Shown piece after piece: positions 22,963 through 34,169 of a DNA stretch of 64,000 nt (its first letter is position 1; the number at the start of each line of letters is the position of its first letter). Location of the stretch: NCBI GenBank assembly GCA_948567375.1, contig OX419756.1, positions 26,736,333 through 26,800,332 on the forward strand, given 5' to 3'. Below the pieces are notes generated by a model. The model ran no database searches. It saw nothing but the letters and a program-made list of their open reading frames with translations, and was not told the DNA's origin. This DNA is from Lunularia cruciata (Eukaryota; Streptophyta; Marchantiopsida; Lunulariales; Lunulariaceae). The translations under genes and the position numbers were made by a program.

Positions 22963-25900
22963 TTATTTGGCAGCTAGTTGAGTATCTGGACTACTTGCCA
23001 TTAGTTCGTTTCTCCTAGCCATAGCCTGCTCCATAGGGCCTAGGTATGTCCATGGTTTCTCTGCCACCACACCAGATCTCGCCTCCTCTGCAAGGATCTG
23101 TAATACAAGAACGCAAATTACTGAATCAGGAGCCTGCTTGTGGCCACCGGAAATGATTTGTAAAAGTCCCTCATCTTGACTACAGAAGGATGAAAAACCA
23201 ATGTATGCCCCTAATTGCTAGAGGTCTGAGATAGTGTCAAAGAAGCACTTACTTCGTATTTCTTCAATAACGAACTCCACATGGAGCAGCATTGCTCTGG
23301 TGTCCGGTCGAATCCGGCCTCAGTAAGAGCAAGCGAGACATTATTCCATAGGGCTTTCTTACTTTGCCCAGTTTGCACTTCAGCCTCCAGACCACTACGT
23401 ACTTTTATCAACTCTAAGGTTTCAACTATTCTCCACTTCCGAATTCTCTTGCTTGGAGCCTCACTCGCCGGTATCCCGTCCGCTGATCCAGCTGTGACTT
23501 TTGCAGTTGTTGATGCAGATGTTTCAGGCTCAGGACTAGTTTCAGGACGGATCATCTCGGTTATTACTGTAGTCCCGATTTGTGCTCCACCTTCATTCGA
23601 CAAATAGATGTTCAGATTCCAATCCCTAAAATGTACCTACCTAAGCAATGCTACAAAAGCCTATGCAGCATTTCTTAAGGTTCCAAAATGCCTATCCTGA
23701 GTCACTGAAAGCATACGTGGCTACAGGATCTCATCATCTGTGATAGTTTATCCACTCAGAAAACTGGGCCTACTTAGGGTGGTTTTGAAGACAAGGAGTC
23801 CTGCCACTCAGGATAATACCATCACTGGCCGTTTACTTACCAGTTTGATTGTCAGCTGGTGAAGATACTGTAACTACAGTGGCGATACTTGCTAGTCTTT
23901 CTGAGTCCTCAAGTTTTGGTACGGACGCTTTTACAATGACATTGTTCTGGGGAACAAACTTCCCAAACTTTGTAGGGGGTGGTGGTGTAGCTGGCGCTGT
24001 CCTTCTTGGACTCGTAGAAGAAGGAGGCGCAAAATTCGGGGAGGCTTCAGTGGCTATCACAATCACCTCTGGTCTCCTATTGATAAATTTCTGCGTGGCT
24101 TTCTTCAAAGCTGTGCCAATCTTGCGCTCAATCTGGGGAAGTGTTGCATCTCGATAGCAGCTGGCAAGTGACCCATCGACGGCCGCACGTAAGTGGTCGA
24201 GAAGCCTCCCGCCATCTATCCACAAGCATCGCGTCGTGATACGGATCCGACCCCTCAGACCCATATTCTCCTGATCATAGTCGTCTTGATCGCTGTGAGC
24301 CTCAGCGGGAGCGGCAGTTGGATCTCTGAAAATCTCCACACTGTATAGAGAACGATTAGGACAGCAACCATGGATTAGTTTCTATCTTCAGGTTTTCCGC
24401 GATTAAGTTTGTCTATGTTAACCATACAAATATAACTGTGGCTCCATTACAGTCAGTTAATGAAGTGCATTTCAAAGATTGACCCCTTAGGATTAACAAC
24501 GCTGAAAGTTCAGGTTGGACGGAGACAAAAGTAGTAGTAAACACGGCATAATACTTGTGGACAAATCATGTGAGCTGGAAACTCATTTGTTCTAAAGAAG
24601 GCGAGGGCAGTAGCTGTACACATACCTGGCAACTACAAGGCCTTCCAAAGCAACTTGCATGCGCTCCTGCACACACAAGTCCGCCGCTGTTCCAAATGCT
24701 CTGTCCCCATCGTTGTACATCAACTGCAAGACGTTCCGGTATTACAAACGGTGGGACGACTAGGACACTGATACTGCACCCAACTTCTCCTTTCACACGA
24801 TCGCTCTTCGTTTGAAAAACTTTTCACGCATAGCTCTGGATGAGACGTTCTCGCACATGTCGTTCACAAAACTAAAAAACCGTTTAATAACGAGCTGTCA
24901 TCGGCAGCAAGCATTGACTGTGAAACAACCAACAACTCCAACTCCAACTACAAGTTCAAATGCTGGGCCCATGGACCATATCCAAATTACCATCATAGGC
25001 TTCAGGAAGACATCACATAGGAAGGTGAAGGAAATAACAGTAGACCTTCAGGTTTTCTCTTCCCAGAGCAGAAAATCCGCTTGAAAGAACTCGACCATTT
25101 CGAAGAGGAGAAACCCCCAGCATTTCTCCATTCTTGATGACCTGTCAATAAGATGGTGATCAGGGGGGTCTTCTGATGAGCTTCAATAAACATACCTAAC
25201 AGCAGTACAATCAGCAAAAGCAGTGTTCTCCTTCTCCGAGATGACAGAAAGTAGGCCAGGGCCGGTAGCAGCTGTACTTTGCTTGAAAACTTAAATGTAC
25301 GACAGAGGATTTCTGAGAAAGGAGGGAAACTTCCAAATCTGGGAATTTAGCCAAAACTCTTAACGCCTATGTCAACAGATCACTACAGATACATGAGGTA
25401 CAAATTAAGAACTATCGACATGCAGGAATTTTTTAAGTGTATAACAGTCTTCTTGTACTGCATAGCAAGTTGCAGGAGGGAGCTTACAGTGGTATGCCTG
25501 ATGCCGTTCGCTTTGCCAAGTTCTTCATGTTCTTTGAGAAAGGCAAATTCACCATGAACAGGTAGAAAATGTTGTGGCTTCACCAGTCTCAGAACCTCTT
25601 CCTGCAATGACGGCAAAGACTAATTTTCAGTATCCCAACTACCAATCCACTAGACCACTCCATTCAAAGCCGATGGGAACGGATTTCATGCTTTTGAGTC
25701 TCTATTGATCTACAAAAGTTTAGAGAGCTGATCTGCATTACTCAACATACAATAGACAAAGATAAAGCTGGATAGAAGCTATACAGCCGATCTTGTAAAG
25801 ACACATACCAATTCACCCCGATAAGCGTGACCAGACGTATGCAGATTTTCTCCTCTTCCCTGTACAATAGTGGGTCCAAGTTCCGCGATTCTATTCATCA

Positions 25901-28900
25901 TGCGGACAACTCTGGTCTCATTCCCCGGAATCATCTGCACAAAATTAACGTTTTAATAGGCGTCAATCATAATTATTTCCATACAAGGTCTTCATATCCA
26001 TGACTGCATTCCTCGACCATAAAAATTTTACAGCACTGATAAGTGATTTCTCATAACAGTTCCATGACCGCAGCTACTCATTGGGTTGAACACGCGTATA
26101 ATCTCTGCTAGGAAGAGGAACAAATTACCTTTGCAGAGTAAAGCACCAGATCGTCTTTGTTGAGTTTCAAAGACCGGCTCGTACCAAAAGATGCCAGATT
26201 CAAAGCGGCACGTGGCTCTGCCTGCATTTAAAACGCGATTAGCGATTTTGTATGCTCTAACGTGCTAAAACATGCTTCTTCCGAGATAATGATACTTGGC
26301 AAGCAATGTACAGAGGATAATCTATCCATCACTAGGACTAAGATAATTCTTTGCCTTTTCGGCACAACCTAGTTTCTCAAGTACCCTCCGTGACAAAAGC
26401 AAAATTTTGTGCTTCTTTATTTTTCAACATATATTTCCATTTCTGCACTAGCTGCAACATGCATATGGGGTCAACCGAGAGCATATTTCTCTTTTACAGA
26501 AAGCAGGACTTGTAGCCAGAGAATTTCTGCAGAATGCAGCTGCGTCACAGATTACTACAAACCTGTGACCCTGTTGTAACTATCAAAAGGTCCCTTGGAG
26601 AGTAAGCTCCCATATCTTCCGGCTTCACCTGGAAGGTTTGTCAATACAGCAGAGAAACTTAGCGGAGATCTCTCTTGAGAAGTGACTTGTCTTCACAGAG
26701 CAAAACATGTGCTCGCAACCAGTTATTAAGGTATCCCATCTGTCCAAGTAGAGGTATGCTGAACCCCCAATGACAAACGTCTCAAACCAGGATCGATCTT
26801 TACCATTCGTGTCCTATATCTTGTAAGAGTGTGTATGTTCCATACCGAAATACCAAAACAATTTACAGCAACCCACAGCTTCCTTAAAACCGGCTATTCA
26901 AACAACCGATCCTACCAGAAGCGACGGGTCAAATGGAGCCTGTCCGTCTTTCCAGGCGGCATCCAAATACGTCTTGAGGGAAACACCAATGAAGACCTGG
27001 TGAAGAGGTATCAAATAAAATCCTCGTCAGTCCTATGGCCTCCTACTTTTGACCAAATATAATGTACAGTGCATTCCGAGTACGAAAAGGATGTTGCTGC
27101 CTTGGCAGAAACAAACATCAGAAGAGTTCCACGTCCGAAACTGTCTTCAGTGAGCACATTGCCTCCATTCAAGAACTTCAGAAGACATAGAATGACCCTG
27201 ACCCAAGTATTTTATTTATGCTGAGTGTATGAATACCGAACCAGTTCTTTTAAACACGGTTTTACACCTCTTGAGACTGGACCAGACTTGACGAGGTATA
27301 AGCAGTAAAACCCTCATAACCATCATTCACATCTAGTGGTGAGCAAGCTCTCCTATTAGCGTACCTGCAAGCGTAAAACAAGTATCTATAATTATTAGTC
27401 AATGTATTAGATTTGATTTAATTGAGTAATGTAATATAGAACCCTTCGTAAACAGTCCAGTTCCATACCCACGTCTGCCTGGACTGACTCTGGAGTTTGA
27501 CAGTAAAGATTAAAGATTAAGTAAAGATTCATTTATAGTAACATAAAAAGCTATAATATTAGCATACATTGACTATGATAAGATAATAGATACATGTAAC
27601 ATACCACAGTTCCCGTTGTGTGTCTGCACAACTGCATGCTGCGGTAGATAATGGTAGAGAACATACCAGTTTTCTCCCTGATGCCTCTGCAGCTGCCTTC
27701 ACACTACCAAGTCGGTGTACATTAGAGGCAAATTGAGTTGTTATAACTCGTCCTTTAGCTGCATAAATGCGTTGCATTAACGCCTTAGCTACATCCGCTT
27801 CACTCGTTGTCCTTCCAGGTGACAACACATTGGTCGAGTCGCTCATCATCTGAATCAAGTTCACAAGTACAGAGCTGCATCAGTTGTATGTTCTATGCTT
27901 TGAAGGTCATGAGATGAGGCACCTGAGTGGTCATTCAAAGCGTAGCCGTCAAAATTGCAAGAGAAGTATAAATTGTCCTCCGCCTAAACCTCAACACATC
28001 AAGAGAAGCTACTGGTGGAAGGCTATATGCTACATGGAAAAATGCAATTCTCCGCATTCTATAGATCCAGGTTGAACATTTATCTAGCAGTAAACACACT
28101 ATATCCCCAACAACCAGAGAGAGAACCACAAGTTGACCGACTTAAAACTGCGACCAACGTATGAGCCGCATACCAATATCTTCTTGCCTTACCAGTGTTA
28201 CACCCTCCTTTGATAGTTGTTCAAGAGCACTCCGATCAAAAATATTCCCATCAACAGGAGATTCGTCAATCTGCAGGAAAACAAGTATGAGCACCCCTTT
28301 CCAAACATAGAGCTAGAATTTTGGTTTCAAACGAACAAATACTCTTAGTTTCCATCGGGGATCGTGAATAACAAAACGCAAGCAGATGTTTACGTCGACA
28401 GATATAGACCACAGAACGGCCATTGCTACAGTCTGAAGACATGTACTACAGCGATTTGAAAGGTTCTTCCCGCTGCAAATCTACCTACCTTCCAGTCACC
28501 AGTGTGGAATATGGTACCATCTTGGCAGCGCAAAACCAAGCCACAACAGTCGGGAATTGAATGTGTGACGCGGATTGGTTCGACTTCAAAGGGCCCAGCC
28601 TGAAATCGTCCCCGCATATTGACTGTCTTACATCGTCCTTCGAAGGGAATGTTGTGCTCCTTCAGTCGAGCTTTGATGAGCTGAGTGAGGCAATTTGTGA
28701 ACCACAGCTTAGTTCTTCAATACTGTCACTCCTTGTTTCCTTGATGACCAGCATTCCTTTTTCAACGTTACATTCCATTCTTCCTAAATCACGAAATAAA
28801 GAAGCTTGACACCTTCGATAGGATTATGTACCTGCATGGTGAAGCCAGTTGAGTAGATGGGAGTTTTGGGATCCAAAGCAGGAACGACCTGTCCATATCT

Positions 28901-30258
28901 CAGAAACCAGTGGTGAGTTGATGACAGCTTGGCTTTGGAGAACAACCTGTATGATTCATGAGCTATCATAAAACGTACTCTAATTTACAGGCAAGAGAGA
29001 GAAAAAAAATCGTTTCATGTCAAATAAAGAATCTACAGGTTGAGTTTAAAGACAAGGCTTGCTGGACAGACAGAAGTAATTTTGATATCGATCTGATATA
29101 AGCCAAACAAAGACTCTCCGACACAACAATTACAAACATTGAAACAAAATTGAATTCGGGATCCGCACCCAAGGCAGAGCTCCAATGTGATCCTCATGTC
29201 CGTGAGTAATTATAAGAGCTTCAATTTTATGCGCCCAGCGACGTATAAAAGCTGTGTCCGGAAGCACTTTCTGGACTCCGAGCTCATCAAAGCTGTGAGG
29301 ACAAGAAATGAGCAAAATATCCGTGAGCTCTCCTCCGTCATTCATCTCTAATAAGCGTTCTTTGCTGCCTGAAACCTGACTTAAGCATAAAACTACACCA
29401 ACCTATGTTACGTAACATCGTACTGACTCTAAACTCTGCAACAGAATTGCCTGATACCCAAAGGAGTGCATGTTGTGCAACAAGAAAGATCTACAGATAC
29501 CACAGAATATATGCACCATGCCAGATATTGCCTTGAAACCCTACGGTGAATTCATGCAGATTGCTGGTAGAAACTTGAAATATTTCCCACGGTCCTTTCC
29601 ATTAAAGCCAGTGACAAGATAAACGTTCTCGCATTCAGGACACTGTGCATACTTCTCGATTCCATATTACAGTAGGTTGAAGATACTGTACTTACTCCGG
29701 AAACATAAGGCCAGCATCAATCATGATGTAGCGGTCAAAGTTACCTACAAGCATGCAGTTCATGCCTATCTCCCCCAGTCCTCCAATAGGCAAAACCCTG
29801 AGGGGAGGACCTTCCTTCCCTTCATGAAATGCCTTCATCTTCCTCGTCACCGCATCATCCCTGCTACGATTCGGTCCTTCCGTATTATTATTACTCCTGT
29901 ACCGCCTATTTTCCCTAGGAGACTGCCTGGTAGCCGAACACCGAATTCCTCTAACTAATCCACTCTTTTCCCTCTTCAAATCTAAGCATAATTCAGTCTG
30001 ACTCCTATTAAACCCCTGCGCGAAAAAATCCGACCTATACCCCGAGCAAACCCCTGCAGCAGCTGCAGAGCCAGCAGGAGCCATGGTCCTTGATAAATCT
30101 AAGTATATTTCATTCACAACACTTCCTCTTCCGACTTTCGCCTGCACGATAAAATTCGACCGGTACAATCCGAACGGCCGTGAAGAGCACTTCTCCCCGC
30201 TTGCTACACCACTTGTCCAAGCAGCTGCTGCAGTCACAGCTGCTGCTGCTGCTGCCAT
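22963..30258 (-). CDS. RNJ: Ribonuclease J, plastid, 16 exons, with C-terminal trihelix domain
   Basis: RNase J is a beta-CASP metallo-beta-lactamase with 5'-exonuclease and endonuclease activity; plant RNJ matures and cleans up chloroplast RNA. My model joins 29696-30258, 29169-29292, 28832-28888, 28489-28680, 28193-28270, 27667-27849, 26916-26996, 26563-26628, 26129-26221, 25809-25934, 25488-25601, 25046-25141, 24626-24723, 23841-24340, 23253-23590 and 22963-23097 (complement). All introns are GT-AG and all phases fit, giving 947 residues. After an Ala-rich transit region comes [15 protein letters not shown], then the metal site HGHEDH (H218-H223), [37 protein letters not shown] and [11 protein letters not shown], all conserved. 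Residues ~835-903 form a GT-1-like trihelix ([31 protein letters not shown]), as in other land plants. The donor at 25045 (GTCTAC) and the exon 15 acceptor (23591, or tacag just inside) are the least certain. Confidence 0.95.
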
Positions 30259-31419
30259 AGTCGATCAATTCGCGAAGCAAGGAATCGCCAACGAAACGAA
30301 TGTCGAGGGGATTGGGTTTAGGATCGAGTGACTGATTTGAAAAGCTCGTATAACGAGGCGGACCCTCATGTCTTTGTTCTTGTACGGGAGTTGTACGGGA
30401 GTTGGAGCGCTTATTTGTAATGTCTTGCTCGCTCCCACTAACTCAGATCTCCACCGTTCCTGAAAGGAAAGCTCTGCTTCTGGACGGTGAGATTCGGACC
30501 TCGTTGAATCTGCATACTCTCTTCTTTCAAGCATACAAACATTATCCATATTCAGATTCTTTCCTCGTGTCGGGCTTTGCTTGCTCCAAACGCTCTTTTC
30601 TCCATTCCCTCGGAGACCATCAATACTTCAACTTTCCATCAACTTTCTTTTCATTTTCTTTCAGTTTAGATAAATTGTGGGCACTGTATCCTGCCTACGC
30701 TTGGGCTAATAATATTCTAACCAGACGTGATCACTCCAATACTTGAAACAGCTCAAGTGAGCATCTAGCGCTGAATGAGAAGTTTCTTGTTGTTGATTAA
30801 TGATATAAATAAACGGTGTTTCTGTAAGTAAGAATAGTTCGATGAGATAATCAAAAAGTAGCCAGTTGTTAATAGTAACGGTAAGCAGAACGAAATGACT
30901 AAACTATCACAGGTCATTATAGTTAATTCACATTTCAATCTATCAACTGAACGGTAAGTGTTTTACATTTGCATAAGAAGTGCAATCGGGTTTTGTTTTT
31001 GTTCAAGTTAGGAGGAAAGAGAGGGAACAATTTAGAAGTCGAAGATCACACTAAGTTAAAGGATGGGCTTAGCCCCATTTTACCTCTTTTGTTTTATCCT
31101 GGTCAAAGCTTCCCATCCTTCATGTTATCCTACGCGGTCGCCACTTCCCTTTTTCTCTCCAAGTTAAAAATATTGCCTGCATGGACGCGGTCCAAAATAG
31201 TTGCGTAAATAGAGAAAGAACTAATCAACTTCAGTTATGTAAATTAATCATAAATTAACTTTAGTACGAAGTCACGTGTCAATTGTACACACAGAGACCG
31301 GACACGAACAACGTAATGAAGAGACGAAGGAAATCACACAATCCTGAGCCCCATCCCCTTCTTGTCTCTGCTCTGTGAGCAAAGCCATTGCCATCGGCGG
31401 AGACAGAATTTGATCGACC
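30259..31419. promoter_or_regulatory. Divergent promoter region between RNJ and the plastid membrane-protein gene
   Basis: The two start codons face away from each other with 1161 bp between them. Both encoded proteins begin with Ala-rich plastid-type leaders, so shared control is possible but unproved. No TATA box could be assigned with confidence on either side. A 20-bp block CTTCCCATCCTTCATGTTAT at about 31109 also occurs at about 20845. Confidence 0.5.
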
Positions 31420-33031
31420 ATGGCGGCGGTTTCTGCAGCTGCTGCTGCCGGTGCAGCTACTGCAGGAATATGTCGTTCAAATGTCGTGGAACTGAGGTCC
31501 TCGTGCCGCGCGTCAGCTTCGAAATCGCAGGTTCAATTAGCTGCTAGAAGTTGGCAAAAGTCTAGAAGCCATGGAAGGATTAGTTGTACTGCCCCGCGAG
31601 CAAGCTCGCAACCGAAGACCGAAATTGAGCTCCAGGACGAGGAGAATAAGACCGGAGGGGGAGAACAAGAGCAGCAATCCTTGAAATCGAGTTCGTCGTC
31701 GTCTGCAGGGATCCAGAAGGAGCTCAATAAGGTTCTTGCGAACTCCGTTATCTGGTGCTTTGGTAGATTGATCTTTTAGGTAGCAGTGGACCAGCTTTCA
31801 TTTCTCAACTGGCAATTCTGAGCTGTTGTAAGTTTCGAGACGGTTCGGAAGAGGTCTGAATTGGTTTTAACAGAGGGAACCAAGTTTTATAGTCTGTGAA
31901 CCAGGGGGTTTGGGAGAGGGAACTGACTTGTATAGTATGAATCACTTCTAGACAACATGTGTTCCAAAATCTTCGTTTCTCTCCACGTTTTCTGCCAATA
32001 ACAAACTAGAACAGATTCTGGGTTCTGGTGAGCGGCTGGTTGTAGACAGGAGGTTCATGAAAATAAACTGGAAATGAAGAATTGTGTTCTGTAGTTTGGG
32101 GATGTTGAGCACGGAAGTATGGAGATGACAGGAGATGGAATTTATGATGAAGTAATTGCATGAGAGAACAATTTAGTGAAAGGAGAATCTCACCTGGTTG
32201 TACAGTGGTGCAGGCGGTGACTAAGACGGCCGCAACATTTGCTCCCCGAGCTTCTACTGCGTCCAAGAACCCTGCAGTGCCTGGAAGCACTCTCTATAAG
32301 ATTTTTGAGAGTCAGGCATATGTCATGATGGCCGTTGGAGGAGCACTTTCCTTCAATCTCATTTTTCCATCCGACCAGGCTGATATCTGGAGATTGATGG
32401 GGATGTGGTCAATCTGGATGTTCAGTAAGTTCATTCTTGGGCCCGGTTTGTGTTCTCGTATTTATCTTGCATAAACAGTGTAGAGTCTCAAAGTTGTGGA
32501 ATTGCGACCGGCTGGAATTTGCGACTGAAATGCCTTCGGACCTCATACAGTGTTTTTCCACCTCTGCAGCAATTCCGTCACTACGAGCTCGAGACTGCTC
32601 GAAAAAGGAGAAGGAAGCTTTGAATTATCTTTTCCTTCTAGTCCCCCTCATTAATGTGACGCTCCCCATATTCTGGAAGTCGTTCGCTGCTGTCTATTCA
32701 GCAGACGTCGTTGCCTTTTTCTCCATGTACGCTTGGAAGGTACATATGTTTAGCTCTGCCTGTCTTCTTAACCAATCAAAATTCATGACACTAGAAATGA
32801 AGTATTAGGTTGGCACCGTCTTTTAAATGACTACCTCGCATTTGGAGATTATCAGGGAAGCTGTACGTTTGCCTGCTTCAGACTTGAATTTCTTTGACGT
32901 CACCAAGGACAGGGTACGGCTTCAAGTGTGAGAGAGAGAGCACGAAGTTGAAATTTGACCGAAGTACTTGTTACTAAATGGGTCTCCCTATGCAGATGGG
33001 CTGGTTATCAGACTCCAAGGAGGATGTATAG
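31420..33031 (+). CDS. Plastid-targeted multi-span membrane protein of unknown function, 4 exons
   Basis: My model joins 31420-31731, 32214-32424, 32570-32739 and 32996-33031, giving 242 residues with all phases fitting. Residues 1-104 are Ala- and Ser-rich and then acidic, typical of a chloroplast transit peptide plus linker. The mature part has hydrophobic spans at about 139-155 (AYVMMAVGGALSFNLIF), 165-180 (LMGMWSIWMFTIPSL), 191-210 (ALNYLFLLVPLINVTLPIFW) and 215-235, with a loop RARDCSKKEKE. The sequence matches my memory of conserved but unnamed plant chloroplast proteins ending in YAWK.GWL. The last exon adds only MGWLSDSKEDV. The first donor (AAG|GTTCTT, 31732) is weak; I chose it because it joins ELNK to AVTKTAATFAPRAS in phase. 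An alternative donor is at TTTG|GTAGAT downstream. Location is inferred as envelope or thylakoid. Confidence 0.8.
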
Positions 33032-34169
33032 GATATCTGGAGCAAAGTGTTGACAATTACAGAAGTTTTCCATTGCCGGAGGGCCTTTTTGGTACACTAC
33101 GGTTTCATTGTATGTTACAGAAGGCATGCATTTATATATAACAGAAGAGAGATGTGTTCAAACAAGCACAGACGTTCTAGGGAAGTTAAGATAAAACGCA
33201 GCAAATCATCTTATCAATTTGCTGCATCATTGGCTGCCACAGATTTGACCTGTGGAGAAGGTATCGGACGAAAGCTCAACTCAAATGATAGGAAGGTGAC
33301 GCACTCTGTATGTAAGCACAGATATCAAGCCACAAAGGTGGTGGAAACTTAAACGATGATTCGAAGGATCAAATCTTGCCTGACATCTGTCAGGCAAGGT
33401 GTCTTATATGATCTGGTTTATTTTCGTACAGACTCCTGGACGTGCATCAATCTACCAGAATCTCAGAAATCAGAATTTTATGTCTAGATGCTAGGGTTTT
33501 AAGGGCTTCTTTTGTGTCCAGGTGATACTTTATTTAAAGAGAACAGCTATCACACTTCTCCACACCAGAAGGAACGTTGTGTTAACGCGAAAGAGTTGGA
33601 ATATGTAACTCGTGGACGAAGGAGCCATGGTCTTTGCTTTTTGTCCCATAGATCAAAGGCAATTGCTTGAAATCCAGGTACCAACGTACATAGGACAGGG
33701 ACTCGTCATAGCTTGAAACAGGATTGTGCAACTCAAGGTAAGTTAGAATAAATGACAACCAGCAAAGCAATTTTGATTGGAAGACACAATAGAATACTGA
33801 AGAGCTTGAAATTTATTGAATTCAAGTTTCAGACGAAGACGGATCCCGATTGCTTGAAATTGTATTATATCAAGTATCAGCGATAGGGCGGGATCTTCGT
33901 TATTCGCAGATCTGTACAAATATGTACATTGCAAGGTAAGTTGCGAGGATATTTGGTCAAAAATGAATCTCCTAAGCAATCTACTTTACTCTTTGAGTGC
34001 ATCGCTCGCATTGTGGGCTACAGTTGTCACCTAAACCTGGCTTAAATGCAATGATCAACAACTGCAACGGCAAATATGCTTGCAGTAAGTTTAATCCATC
34101 TTCACCTTCAAAAGACAGGCTTTTGACTAGGGCAGGAGCCATGTGCCATGGAACAACTGCATCGAATTA
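33032..34169. other. Convergent 3' region between the membrane-protein gene and TFIIF alpha
   Basis: The two genes end towards each other. The region should hold both 3' UTRs. Diverged short repeats around 33590-33960 share GATTGCTTGAAAT/CAATTGCTTGAAAT and CAAGGTAAGTT; no coding frame is supported. Confidence 0.5.

Noticed and set aside
24566..24796. Separate minus-strand frame of 76 codons within the RNase J gene
   Set aside because: Exon 13 of RNase J is read in another frame here ([16 protein letters not shown]) and joins its neighbours in phase.
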